The notes beneath the pieces were generated by a model. That model had not been told where the DNA came from, did no database searches, and saw only the letters and a list, made by a program, of their open reading frames with translations. From NCBI GenBank assembly GCA_048201975.1, contig DBFBGQ010000141.1, positions 1 through 30,260 of the forward strand: a stretch of 30,260 nucleotides of DNA. Reading direction: 5' to 3'. Of this stretch, positions 23,328 to 30,260 are shown piece by piece (position 1 is the stretch's first letter; every line of letters begins with the position of its first letter). The translations under genes and the position numbers were made by a program. The DNA comes from Egerieenecus sp048201975 (lineage in GTDB: Bacteria; Bacillota; Clostridia; Christensenellales; Aristaeellaceae).

Positions 23328-24332
23328 CTGAGTACTTCCAATACGTCCAAGTTCGCCATTTTTGTGGATCTGGAAAACTGCGGCGCCAAGGTGGCCACCC
23401 TGAACAGCATTCTGGAAAAGGTCAAAATCCGCGGGGACATCCTGCTGGGAAAGGTGTACGGCTACACCGACCGCTTCAGCGACCTGAAGGAGATCCTGCT
23501 GAGCAACACCTTCACGGTGGTGCCCTCCCTGCGCTACGGCATCTCCCAGAAGAACAACGCGGACATCCAGCTGGTCATCGACGCCCTGGAGGTGGCCTAT
23601 AAAAACGAGCTCATCGACAGCTTCTGCATCGTCAGCGGCGATAGCGACTACACGCCCCTGGTGGGCCGGCTCAAGGCCATGGGCAAGTTTGTGCTGGGCA
23701 TTAGCCGCAGCGAGGCCGCCAGCACCATCTTCATCAACGCCTGCAACGAGTTCCAGTTCCTGGAGAGCGTGGGCGGGCGCAAGGTGGCCGCTCCCGCCGC
23801 CAAGCGGGGCAAGCAGGCCGCCTCCGAGGAGAGCATGGACGAGGCCGAGCTGAACAAGCTCCTCTGCTCCATTTTTGAGGAGCAGTCCGACAAGGACGAG
23901 ATGTATGCCAGCGAGCTCAAGGGCGTGCTGCTGCGCCTGCGCCCCGACTTCAACGAAAAGGCCTACGGCTGCGCCACCTTTGGCAAGCTCCTGTCCAACC
24001 TGGCGGCCAAGTTCGGCTCCCTGCGCATCAAAAACGACAACTTCAACGTGATGGTCAGCCTCAACGCCCCGGAGCAGGAGGCCATGCCCCAGCTCACCCG
24101 GGAGAACTGGCGGGAAGCCTTCGCCGCCCAGCTCAAGGCCTACAAGGACGGCGGCTTCGACCGGGTCAATCCCTCCATTCTCAAGGCGGACATCCTCACC
24201 ACCTACCCCAACTTCAACGAGCGGAGCATCGGCTTCAAGCGCTTCTCGGACATCATGAAGCAGCTGGAAAAGGAAGGCATGCTGGTGGTGGAAATGGACG
24301 AACAGAAGACCATGCTCATCAAGCTGCTGTAA
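23328..24332 (+). CDS. NYN domain protein with two LOTUS (OST-HTH) domains, CTG start
   Basis: A 334-residue protein. The N-terminal NYN (PIN-like RNase) domain shows KFAIFVDLEN with Asp14, Asp79 (NADIQLVID) and SGDSDYTPLV with Asp105 and Asp107, an apparently complete acidic site. Two LOTUS/OST-HTH domains follow at about 172-244 and 260-334; such domains bind RNA. The frame has no ATG, GTG or TTG in a suitable place: AAAAGAGG (23312-23319) is eight bases before CTG 23328, which gives MSTSNTSKFAIFVDLEN. GTG 23364 would cut off the first strand and the segment before the catalytic Asp, and has no ribosome site. CTG is therefore the best start. It is probably co-transcribed with the GntR gene. 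Relatives are thought to process or bind RNA; targets are unknown. Confidence 0.82.
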   Translation: MSTSNTSKFAIFVDLENCGAKVATLNSILEKVKIRGDILLGKVYGYTDRFSDLKEILLSNTFTVVPSLRYGISQKNNADIQLVIDALEVAYKNELIDSFCIVSGDSDYTPLVGRLKAMGKFVLGISRSEAASTIFINACNEFQFLESVGGRKVAAPAAKRGKQAASEESMDEAELNKLLCSIFEEQSDKDEMYASELKGVLLRLRPDFNEKAYGCATFGKLLSNLAAKFGSLRIKNDNFNVMVSLNAPEQEAMPQLTRENWREAFAAQLKAYKDGGFDRVNPSILKADILTTYPNFNERSIGFKRFSDIMKQLEKEGMLVVEMDEQKTMLIKLL

Positions 24333-24358
24333 CCCCCCGCCCCAATCCGGCACAGCAA

Positions 24359-24403
24359 AGCGGCGCGCTTCCAGGCAAAACCTGCGAAGCGCGCCGCTGT
24401 TTT
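24359..24403. terminator. Bidirectional terminator between NYN-LOTUS and azlD genes
   Basis: AGCGGCGCGCTTC (24359-24371) pairs perfectly with GAAGCGCGCCGCT (24386-24398), the loop contains a further CAGG/CCTG stem, and GTTTT follows on the plus strand. It lies 27 bases after the NYN-LOTUS stop and 20 bases past the end of azlD on the other strand. Confidence 0.85.
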
Positions 24404-24417
24404 CATCCCTTATGCTT

Positions 24418-24738
24418 TTATCCCACCAGCAGCAACGCCAGCTGCGCTACCGCCACCGCGGCGCAGGCGAACACCGCCACCGTGAGCAGGCTTTTTTCCT
24501 TCCAGGCCAGCACCACGGCCACAATCAGGCCTACCAGCGCCGTCCACAGATTCCCCGTGGCATAGAAAATATCCGGCACGGTCATGGCGCCCAGCACCGC
24601 GTAGGGCACGTAATACAGGAAGGAGCGCAGGAAAGGGCTGCGGATCTCCCGGCGAAACACCGTCAGCGGCAGCATGCGGATCAGGTAGGTGACCCCCGCC
24701 ATCACCAGCAGGTACGGGTAGAAAGTCTCCGCGCTCAT
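24418..24738 (-). CDS. azlD: AzlD family branched-chain amino acid export subunit
   Basis: A 106-residue membrane protein with about four segments. The N-terminal block YLLVMAGVTYLIRMLPLTVF is typical of AzlD, the small partner of AzlC; together they export branched-chain amino acids or analogues such as azaleucine. ATG 24738 overlaps the azlC stop by four bases, so the pair is translationally coupled. It is the last gene of the minus-strand operon and is followed by a hairpin terminator. Confidence 0.88.
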   Translation of the reverse strand: MSAETFYPYLLVMAGVTYLIRMLPLTVFRREIRSPFLRSFLYYVPYAVLGAMTVPDIFYATGNLWTALVGLIVAVVLAWKEKSLLTVAVFACAAVAVAQLALLLVG

Positions 24739-25439
24739 GGGGCATGCGCCTCCTTCACCGGGTGAAGCCAGGCCCCCAGGGCGGAGGCCGTCACCGCGCA
24801 CAGAATCACCGCGAAGCCGCTGGAGATGCCGCTGAACAGGGGGACATAGCGCAGGCACAGGCTCAGGCCCACCGCCAGGGCCACCACCAGCCGCACGGGC
24901 TTTTCCCGCTTGGCCGGGGGCAGGATGATGGCCAGGAACATCCCGTAAATGGCGATGCCCAGCGCGCTGCGGAAAAACTCCGGCAGCAGCGTACCCGCCA
25001 CCGCACCCAGCAGCGTCCCCACCGTCCAGCCGAAATAGGGCGTCAGAATCAGCCCGAACAGGTACCTCCGCCCCACCTTTTCCGGTTGGCTGGAGGCCAC
25101 GGCAAAGATTTCGTCCGTGTTGGCAAAGCTGAACAGCAGCCGGGCCAGGGTGTTCATGCTGCCGTCCAGCCGCTGGCCCAGGCTCAGGCTCATCAGCGCG
25201 TAGCGCAGGTTGATCACCAGCTGGGTCAGGGCCATTTCAATCAGCGACGCGCCCCCGGTCATCAGGGGCAGCCCGGCAAACTGCCCGGCGCTGGTGAGGT
25301 TGGTGGCGGAGATCAGCAGCGCCTGCAGGGGCGTCATGCCGTCGCCCACGGCTTTCATGCCAAAGGTAAAGGATACGGACAGGTATCCCAGCGCGATGGG
25401 GATTCCATGCCGTATCCCGCGAGAAAAGGCGTGATTCAC
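24735..25439 (-). CDS. azlC: AzlC family branched-chain amino acid exporter
   Basis: A 234-residue membrane protein. Family features are GIPIALGYLSVSFTFGMKA, SATNLTSAGQFAGLPLM and the ANTDEIFAVA segment around residue 105. It is the large subunit of the AzlCD exporter. The start codon is GTG 25439, preceded by AAGGGAG. It lies 51 bases after the ttcA-like gene. The substrate in this organism is not known; family members handle branched-chain amino acids. Confidence 0.9.
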   Translation of the reverse strand: MNHAFSRGIRHGIPIALGYLSVSFTFGMKAVGDGMTPLQALLISATNLTSAGQFAGLPLMTGGASLIEMALTQLVINLRYALMSLSLGQRLDGSMNTLARLLFSFANTDEIFAVASSQPEKVGRRYLFGLILTPYFGWTVGTLLGAVAGTLLPEFFRSALGIAIYGMFLAIILPPAKREKPVRLVVALAVGLSLCLRYVPLFSGISSGFAVILCAVTASALGAWLHPVKEAHAP

Positions 25440-25490
25440 GTTCCGTGCACTCCCTTGCGCCCCCCGGCGCCTTTTGTGTATGGTTCGGCG

Positions 25491-26207
25491 CTACTCCTTC
25501 TGCCACAGGTCGTATTGCCGGTCGCTTTGCAGCGCGTGGAGGAAGCGGTCCGGGGCGTCGGGGTAACGCTTGCGCAGGGCCTGCATCAGTTCCTTCATCT
25601 CCTGGCGCTTGGTTTCCCCGTTGGCGGGGCAGGGGCTTGGCACCACGGGCAGGTCCAGCTCCGCCGCCATGCGCTTCACATGATACTCGGGCAGGTAGCA
25701 CAGGGGGCGGATGGCGGTGATGCCCGTGCGGCTCAGGTAGGTCTTGGGGTGGAAGGTGTGGAACCGTCCCTCATAAAGCAAGCTCATGAGCAGGGTTTCA
25801 ATGGCGTCGTCCCGGTGGTGGCCCAGGGCCAGCTTGTTGCAGCCGTGCTCCAGGCACAGATCGTTGAGGGCGCCCCGGCGCATTTTGGCGCACAGGGCGC
25901 AGGGATTTTTCTCCTTGCGTTTGTGAAAGATAATGTCGCCGATCTCCGTTTGCTTCACCACGTAGGGGATGTCCAGCTCCTGGCAGCGCCGGGCGATGCC
26001 GCTCAGGTCGAAGGGCTCCAGCCCCATGGAGACCGTGAAGGCCATCAGGGTGAAGTCCTTGTGGCTGAACTTGCGGTACAGGCTCAGGGCGTGGAGGAGG
26101 AGCAGGGAATCCTTGCCCCCGGAGACGCCCACGGCCACCCGGTCCCCGGGCTCGATGAGGTGAAAGTCCGTGTCCGCCTTGCGCAGACAGCCCAGCGTCG
26201 TTTTCAC
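25491..26207 (-). CDS. TtcA-like tRNA 2-thiolation protein
   Basis: A 238-residue PP-loop ATPase. SGGKDS (29-34) binds ATP, and Cys102 and Cys105 (NPCALCAKMRRG) with Cys192 (PSPCPANGE) are the three Cys that hold the iron-sulfur cluster in TtcA, which makes 2-thiocytidine at position 32 of some tRNAs. GHHRDDAIETLLM (128-140) is the second family signature. The start is GTG 26207 with GGAGG ahead. In Clostridia such short proteins (the TtcA/TilS-like group) may act on other tRNA positions, so the exact nucleoside is uncertain. It is the second gene of the operon, 34 bases after the ligase-like gene. Confidence 0.85.
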   Translation of the reverse strand: MKTTLGCLRKADTDFHLIEPGDRVAVGVSGGKDSLLLLHALSLYRKFSHKDFTLMAFTVSMGLEPFDLSGIARRCQELDIPYVVKQTEIGDIIFHKRKEKNPCALCAKMRRGALNDLCLEHGCNKLALGHHRDDAIETLLMSLLYEGRFHTFHPKTYLSRTGITAIRPLCYLPEYHVKRMAAELDLPVVPSPCPANGETKRQEMKELMQALRKRYPDAPDRFLHALQSDRQYDLWQKE

Positions 26208-26241
26208 AGCGGCCTCCGTCGAAGCTTTGGTAGGGCCGGCC

Positions 26242-26985
26242 TTACAGGGGCCGGATGAGGATCAGGGGAGTCAATTCGTCCCCCTGGCCGGAGGGGTTGT
26301 CCCGCAGGGCGTCCTGGATCTCCTGGTCGGTGAGGGGGAAATCGTCGCACTTGCCCAGCTGGTTTTGCTCGATGTCGTTGGCGTCCATGAGCACCACGGG
26401 GATGCCGGTCTCCTTCTCCAGGGCGTTGCACAGCTCCACGGGGTTGGGGGGATTGATCAGCGCCATCTGCTTGTACACGTCAAAGCTGGAGCGGAAGTAG
26501 AAGCCGTCGATGCCGCCCACGCCCTGGCCGCAGACCTTGTAGAACACCCCGTGGACCCCGAAGGGCTTGGTGACCGCGGAGAGGAAAGCCGCCAGCAGCA
26601 CCCGGGGCAGCCCGCACATGTCGATGACCAGCTGCAGCTTGTAGGGCTCGTGCATGCCCACGCCGGTGTGGTTGATGCCCGCGAAGCGCCACAGGAAGTT
26701 GGCCCAGAAGCCGGGCTTCACCTCGTCCCGGGTCTTGACGTTGTTGGTGCACATGGCCATGACCTTCGCCCCGAAGGAGAGCACGTCCCCGGGCTGGGAG
26801 ATGGGCAGCACGTACTTGCGCACCAGCTCCGCCTGGTTCTCCCCCCGCTGCACGAAGTGGGTCTGAATGGCGAAGCGGTCGTACTTTCGTCCGTTTTTCC
26901 CCTCCAGGGTTCCCCGGTCGTAGTAGACCACGCCGTTTGCCTCCCGGCGCTGGGTTTCCAGGTTCCGCGAAGGAATAATGCCCAT
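26242..26985 (-). CDS. CofE-like (F420-0 gamma-glutamyl ligase family) protein
   Basis: A 247-residue protein. The segment VLPISQPGDVLSFGAKVMAM (about residues 61-80) recalls the PGD-vv-v-K motif of F420-0:L-glutamate ligase CofE, and an Asp/Asn-rich stretch near residue 200 (VVLMDANDIEQNQLG) resembles its later metal site region. The rest diverges from archaeal CofE. Such proteins are found in Clostridia with no known F420, so the substrate could be another acceptor for glutamate or an amino acid; I see no other F420 gene here. ATG 26985 follows GGGAGG. It is the first gene of an operon from a near-consensus promoter. Confidence 0.6.
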   Translation of the reverse strand: MGIIPSRNLETQRREANGVVYYDRGTLEGKNGRKYDRFAIQTHFVQRGENQAELVRKYVLPISQPGDVLSFGAKVMAMCTNNVKTRDEVKPGFWANFLWRFAGINHTGVGMHEPYKLQLVIDMCGLPRVLLAAFLSAVTKPFGVHGVFYKVCGQGVGGIDGFYFRSSFDVYKQMALINPPNPVELCNALEKETGIPVVLMDANDIEQNQLGKCDDFPLTDQEIQDALRDNPSGQGDELTPLILIRPL

Positions 26986-27023
26986 ATGGACGCCTCCCTG
27001 TTCCTTGTCAGAATTTCCAGCCT

Positions 27024-27052
27024 ATTGTACAACACCGCTGCGGGGTTGTCAA
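27024..27052 (-). promoter_or_regulatory. Near-consensus promoter of the cofE-like/ttcA/azlCD operon
   Basis: On the minus strand TTGACA (27052-27047) is a perfect -35 and TACAAT (27029-27024) a good -10, separated by 17 bases. Transcription would begin near 27017, about 30 bases before the ATG at 26985. Gaps of 34, 51 and -4 bases between the four genes suggest a single transcript ending at the 24359-24403 hairpin. Confidence 0.85.
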
Positions 27053-27149
27053 TTTAGCTTCCCCCGGGAAGGGGCGGAGCATGCCTGCGGGCGCAAAAGT
27101 CGCTCCCCGGCGGCGGTAGCGCTCCAGGGAGCGGCAGGGAAGCCCGCGC

Positions 27150-28526
27150 TTACACAACCTCCCGGGAGATCAGGGTCATATCCGTGTCCACATCCCGGCC
27201 GGTGAAGGCGGGCGCGTCGGGGCTGCGGCGCTGGATCTCCCCGGACTGGTTGTCGTAGGGGTCGATGCGCAATTTCTCCAAGGGAGGCAGCAGCTCCGCC
27301 TGATAGCGGCGGTTGGCCACCATGCGCATGGGGTCCAGGTTGCCAAAGTAGAAGGCGTGGCGCTCCAGGTTCCCCGACCGCCAGGCGCTCCCGCCATAGC
27401 TGGGATCGGCAAAGAGCCAGCCCCAGCCCTCCAGGTAGAACTGCGCCCAGTCGTGGCTGCCCACGTAGTCCTCGTCGATGCTCAGGCCGCTTTGCCACCG
27501 GGCGGGGATGCCCGCAATCCGGCACAGGAGGATGAACAGCAGCGCCTGCAGCCCGCAGTCCCCCTTCAGGTTCACTGCGCAGTATTCTCCCAGGTCGTCG
27601 ATTTGGAAATAATCCCGCATGAAGGAATACTTCACCCGCTGGGTCACGAAGTCGTAAAACCGCTTGGCCTTTTCCACCGGGGAAGACGCCCCGGCGGAAA
27701 GCGCTTCGGCCAGGCTGCGCAGGTAAGGGGTGAAGCGCAGGTAGGGGAGCTCCTCCCCCAGGTCCGCCGCCTCCACGGGGCGGGCGGCGGGATACAGCGG
27801 GGCGGCCGGGGCGGGGGCATGCAGCGGATCGGCGTAGCGGATATGGCTGACATAGGTGTAGCGCAGGGGCACGTCCGCCCAGGCATCCAGGGTCATTTCC
27901 CAATAGGCGGTGCGGGCCGGGGCGTCCTCGGGGCCGATCTGCGCGCCTGGGGCGTCGATGCGGATCTCCCGCTGCTGGGCGCAGAGGGCGGGCACAGGAA
28001 TATGGATGCGGTACACATCCGGGACAAAGGCGCTTTCCTCCAGGTGCATGGCCCCCGCCAGGGTGATGCGGTAGGCCAGCTCCCCCTTTTCCTTGATGGC
28101 GGCGATCATGGGGTCCAGCCAGGGGCTCTTGCCGTCCGTGCGGTTCCCGGCCCGAGCCGCCAGGTCCGGGAGAGTCTTGACCAGGGTGCGGTGGAAGCGC
28201 ACAAAATAGCGCTTCTCCCCGTTCAGGTACAGGAAATCAATCTTCCCCTGCAGCTCCAGGGCGTCGAACTCCTCCTCAGAGATGTCGGGGACCAGCTCCC
28301 GCAGCTTTCCGAAGGCCTGGGCGCGGTTCCAGGGGTATTGGGTGGGCATGCGGCGCAGGCGCTCCCGCTCCACCCGCAGCCGCCAGGCCAGCATTTGCGG
28401 CAGCTCCTCCTCCAGGCGCAGGTCGATGGCGGCCATGGCCCCGGCGATGTCCCCGGCCCACTTCCGCTTGAGGATGTCCTCCGGCAGAGGCGTGGCCAGG
28501 GCTTGAACGGCTTTTGCAATGTCCAT
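27150..28526 (-). CDS. Transglutaminase-fold protein
   Basis: A 458-residue protein with a transglutaminase-like core (about 285-380). Cys324 (LKGDCGLQALLF), His358 (GSHDWAQFYL) and Asp374 (LFADPSYGG) form an intact papain-like triad. The N-terminal 280 residues comprise a charged helical part (1-90) and a probable beta domain. No signal peptide or membrane segment is seen, so it seems cytoplasmic. ATG 28526 is chosen because AAGGAGG lies eight bases upstream; ATG 28544 in the same frame overlaps that site. Members of this core include proteases and amidases as well as crosslinking enzymes; the substrate is unknown. It has its own promoter and no operon partner. Confidence 0.8.
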   Translation of the reverse strand: MDIAKAVQALATPLPEDILKRKWAGDIAGAMAAIDLRLEEELPQMLAWRLRVERERLRRMPTQYPWNRAQAFGKLRELVPDISEEEFDALELQGKIDFLYLNGEKRYFVRFHRTLVKTLPDLAARAGNRTDGKSPWLDPMIAAIKEKGELAYRITLAGAMHLEESAFVPDVYRIHIPVPALCAQQREIRIDAPGAQIGPEDAPARTAYWEMTLDAWADVPLRYTYVSHIRYADPLHAPAPAAPLYPAARPVEAADLGEELPYLRFTPYLRSLAEALSAGASSPVEKAKRFYDFVTQRVKYSFMRDYFQIDDLGEYCAVNLKGDCGLQALLFILLCRIAGIPARWQSGLSIDEDYVGSHDWAQFYLEGWGWLFADPSYGGSAWRSGNLERHAFYFGNLDPMRMVANRRYQAELLPPLEKLRIDPYDNQSGEIQRRSPDAPAFTGRDVDTDMTLISREVV

Positions 28527-28564
28527 TGCGGCGTCCTCCTTCATGGATGCGTCATGCTCCTTGC

Positions 28565-28573
28565 ATTATAGCA
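28565..28573 (-). promoter_or_regulatory. Extended -10 promoter of the transglutaminase-fold gene
   Basis: On the minus strand TGCTATAAT (28573-28565) is a perfect extended -10 element. A start near 28558 leaves a leader of about 32 bases before ATG 28526. No convincing -35 is seen at 17 bases. Confidence 0.65.
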
Positions 28574-28720
28574 CAGCCGGAGCCGGGGCGCACCTGCCGG
28601 GCAAGCGGGGGAATGCTTTTTTGCTGTTTTTTGCCGCAAAGCCCTTCGGGGAAAACCGCCAGGACGGAGCGCCGGAAAATTTCAAGGGCCGGTTCCGCGG
28701 AAATCTCCGGGGCGGAGCGC

Positions 28721-28749
28721 TTGTTCTGCGGGAAGCAATGTGCTATAAT
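28721..28749 (+). promoter_or_regulatory. Promoter of the mrnC-thyX operon
   Basis: TTGTTC (28721-28726) and TATAAT (28744-28749) are 17 bases apart, and TG at 28741 makes an extended -10. Transcription would start near 28756, with GGGAGG next and GTG 28782 as first start codon. A perfect ten-base palindrome TTCCGCGGAA lies upstream at 28693-28702. The 28574-28720 part of the divergent gap shows no gene. Confidence 0.75.
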
Positions 28750-28781
28750 CAGACGGTATATGTTTCAGGGAGGCGAAGGCG

Positions 28782-29195
28782 GTGACGCTCAGGGAAACCG
28801 CGCCCATGAGCCAGGAGCGGGCGCAGCTGCTCAATCCCTTGCAGCTGGCCTATTTGGGGGATTCGGTGTGGGATCTGCTGGTGCGCAGCCGCCTGGTGTA
28901 CGCCGGGCGCAATGTGCACAACATGCACCGCGCGGCCACGGGCAGCGTGAACGCCGGGGCGCAGGCCCAGGCGCTATCGCGCATGCAGCCCCTGCTCTCC
29001 CCCCAGGAGGCGGAGATCGCCCGGCGGGGCCGCAACGCCCACGCCCGTCACCCCGCGCCCCGGAATCAGGACCCCGCGGATTACCAGGCCGCCACCGCCC
29101 TGGAGGCGCTGGTGGGCTTTCTGTATGTTACCGGGCAGGAGGAGCGCCTGCTGGCGCTGTTCCGCCACAGTCAGGAGGAGGATGCCCATGCCTGA
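28782..29195 (+). CDS. mrnC: Mini-ribonuclease III
   Basis: A 137-residue RNase III-like enzyme lacking the double-strand RNA-binding domain. The catalytic signature AYLGDSVWDLLVR contains Asp27, and the second acidic residue is Glu108 in ATALEALVGFLYV. Mini-III trims the ends of 23S rRNA precursors in Gram-positive bacteria. The start is GTG 28782 after GGGAGGCG; ATG 28806 is an alternative giving 129 residues. It overlaps thyX by eight bases. The order mrnC, thyX and then a TrmH-family methyltransferase gene is common in Firmicutes, often with cysS upstream, which is absent here. Confidence 0.92.
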   Translation: MTLRETAPMSQERAQLLNPLQLAYLGDSVWDLLVRSRLVYAGRNVHNMHRAATGSVNAGAQAQALSRMQPLLSPQEAEIARRGRNAHARHPAPRNQDPADYQAATALEALVGFLYVTGQEERLLALFRHSQEEDAHA

Positions 29196-29952
29196 GGTTA
29201 CGCAAAAGGTTACGCTGATCCGGCACACACTTTCCCCGGAGGAGCTGGTGGCCCTGGGCGCCCGGCTGTGCTATTCCCGGGCGACCCTGGCGGACCTGGG
29301 GCAGCGGGTGGCGGCCAGGGATCAGCGCGCCTTTGTGGAAAAGCTGCTGGACATGGGGCATGAATCCGTGCTGGAACACGCCTGCTTCACCTTTGGGGTG
29401 GAGGGGGTGAGCCGGGTGCTGCTGGCGCAGCTGACACGGCACCGCCTGGCCAGCTTTTCGGTGCAGAGCCAGCGGTACGTCTCCTATGAGCAGGGCTTCG
29501 GCTATGTGATTCCCCCGAAGATCGCCGCTCTGGGCCCGGAGGCCGAGGCCGAATACCGGGCGCAGATGGCGCAGATGCATGCCTGGTATACCGCCTGGCA
29601 GTCCCGGCTGGGCAGCGGGGAGGGCGGCAACGAGGACGCCCGCTTCGTGCTCCCCGGGGCATGTGAAACCCGCCTGATGGTTACGATGAACGTGCGGGAA
29701 CTGCGGCACTTCTTCCGCCTGCGCATGTGCCGCCGGGCTCAGTGGGAGATCCGCGCCCTGGCCGCGCAGATGCACCGCCTGTGCCTGGAGATCGCCCCCG
29801 CCCTGTTTGCGGACGCGGGCGCGCCCTGCGTCTCCGGCCCCTGCCCGGAGGGGGAAAAGTGCTGCGGGCACATGGAGGAGATGCGCCGGGAGCGGCAGGA
29901 AATGCTGGCCGCCCTGGCGGACCGGGAGGATACGCCGGTCCCGCAACGGTAA
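29188..29952 (+). CDS. thyX: Flavin-dependent thymidylate synthase ThyX
   Basis: A 254-residue enzyme that makes dTMP from dUMP with methylenetetrahydrofolate and FADH2. The ThyX signature RHR-x7-S is present: Arg84, His85, Arg86 and Ser94 in RHRLASFSVQSQRYVSY. GHESVLEHACFTFGVEGVSR (57-76) and the C-terminal NVRELRHFFRLRMCRRAQWE (about 170-190) also match. The last 40 residues carry a CysxxxCys-CysCys cluster (GAPCVSGPCPEGEKCCG). ATG 29188 follows AGGAGGA. The gene overlaps mrnC by eight bases and should share its promoter. Confidence 0.95.
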   Translation: MPEVTQKVTLIRHTLSPEELVALGARLCYSRATLADLGQRVAARDQRAFVEKLLDMGHESVLEHACFTFGVEGVSRVLLAQLTRHRLASFSVQSQRYVSYEQGFGYVIPPKIAALGPEAEAEYRAQMAQMHAWYTAWQSRLGSGEGGNEDARFVLPGACETRLMVTMNVRELRHFFRLRMCRRAQWEIRALAAQMHRLCLEIAPALFADAGAPCVSGPCPEGEKCCGHMEEMRRERQEMLAALADREDTPVPQR

Positions 29953-29973
29953 AAGAAAAGGAGTAATTTTTTC

Positions 29974-30260
29974 ATGGCATATTACAAGGACGCACCCCAT
30001 CAACGCCGCAAAACAAACCCCGCCGACCAGGGCAGCTGGGACGACGAGGGCACCCACTACCGCAAAAACGACGGGCCGGTGCACCGCTTCGGCCCCGAGC
30101 TTGGCAAGCCCGTGCGCGGCAACCGCGCCAGCGGCCGCCCGGAATACCGGGATGGCCGGGCCTTCCAGACCGGCGCAGGCCGGCCGGAGCGCTCCGGCTC
30201 CCCCCGCCGGGACAGCCGCGCTCCCCAGGATCGTCCCCAGCGCGCCCCGCGCCCCGAGCG
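29974..30260 (+). CDS. Arg/Pro-rich N-terminus of a gene cut by the window end
   Basis: ATG 29974 is preceded by AAAAGGAG about ten bases away, 21 bases after the thyX stop, and the frame stays open for 95 codons to the end. The visible protein begins MAYYKDAPHQRRKTNPADQG and becomes a disordered, low-complexity stretch rich in Arg, Pro, Gly and Ser (for example RPERSGSPRRDSRAPQDRPQ). No domain is reached. By position after mrnC and thyX it is likely a TrmH/SpoU-type 23S rRNA methyltransferase (RlmB), some of which carry basic N-terminal tails, but this is inference from gene order only. Confidence 0.7.
   Translation, partial: MAYYKDAPHQRRKTNPADQGSWDDEGTHYRKNDGPVHRFGPELGKPVRGNRASGRPEYRDGRAFQTGAGRPERSGSPRRDSRAPQDRPQRAPRPE

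Noticed and set aside
27357..28571. Plus-strand frame opposite the transglutaminase gene (404 codons)
   Set aside because: No motif or ribosome site; the minus strand holds an intact catalytic triad and promoter.
1..30260. CRISPR arrays, tRNA or rRNA genes, prophage or toxin-antitoxin modules
   Set aside because: No regular repeat array, no cloverleaf and no related genes were seen; the only mobile DNA is the IS remnant at the left edge.

Overview
The window is GC-rich bacterial chromosome from an endospore-forming, Gram-positive member of the Clostridia, probably an Oscillospirales- or Christensenellales-like gut lineage. The spore signature is direct: a SipL-type spore coat protein (SPOCS/DUF3794 plus LysM) and a complete gerA-type germinant receptor operon. 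QueT, AzlCD, Mini-RNase III next to ThyX, and LplABC-like sugar ABC transporters without their own ATPase all fit this group. Coding density is high, genes often overlap by 4 to 19 bases, and no tRNA, rRNA or CRISPR array is visible.

Layout. (1) 1-1002: a decayed IS1182-family element with an internally deleted and frameshifted transposase, entering from the left. (2) 1143-10591: one long plus-strand operon behind an extended -10 promoter. It holds an MFS transporter, two LplB/YtcP-type ABC permeases, an LplA-like binding protein, a class C beta-lactamase-fold serine hydrolase, an esterase D-like hydrolase, a paralogue of it that has lost its catalytic serine, and a type B carboxylesterase. 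A strong terminator closes it. The set looks like uptake plus de-esterification of an acylated oligosaccharide or glycoside; the substrate is not known. (3) 10624-12790, minus: a processive GT2 synthase and a membrane-anchored polysaccharide deacetylase, an IcaA/IcaB-like pair. (4) 12995-14635: sipL and tandem terminators.

(5) 14659-15241, minus: queT with a structured, riboswitch-like leader. (6) 15291-19226: a small DUF1540 Cys-rich protein, then gerA, gerB and gerC homologues in overlapping frames, ending at a bidirectional terminator. (7) 19241-22511, minus: a four-gene operon of two GT2 glycosyltransferases, an HD-domain protein and a DUF368 (PopT-like) polyprenyl-phosphate transporter, from a clear TGGACA-17-TACAAT promoter. 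(8) 22516-24403, plus and divergent from it: a GntR/HutC-type regulator and a NYN-LOTUS-LOTUS RNA-binding protein that seems to start at CTG.

(9) 24418-27052, minus: a CofE-like gamma-glutamyl ligase, TtcA-like tRNA thiolase, azlC and azlD, from a TTGACA-17-TACAAT promoter. (10) 27150-28573, minus: a transglutaminase-fold protein. (11) 28721-30260, plus: mrnC, thyX and the start of a gene with an Arg/Pro-rich N-terminus that runs off the window; by position it may be an RlmB/TrmH-type rRNA methyltransferase.

Most likely to repay attention: the transporter/four-hydrolase operon with its dead esterase paralogue, the queT leader, the CTG-start NYN-LOTUS gene, and the CofE-like ligase operon. 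All calls come from reading motifs and context by eye; no database search was done.
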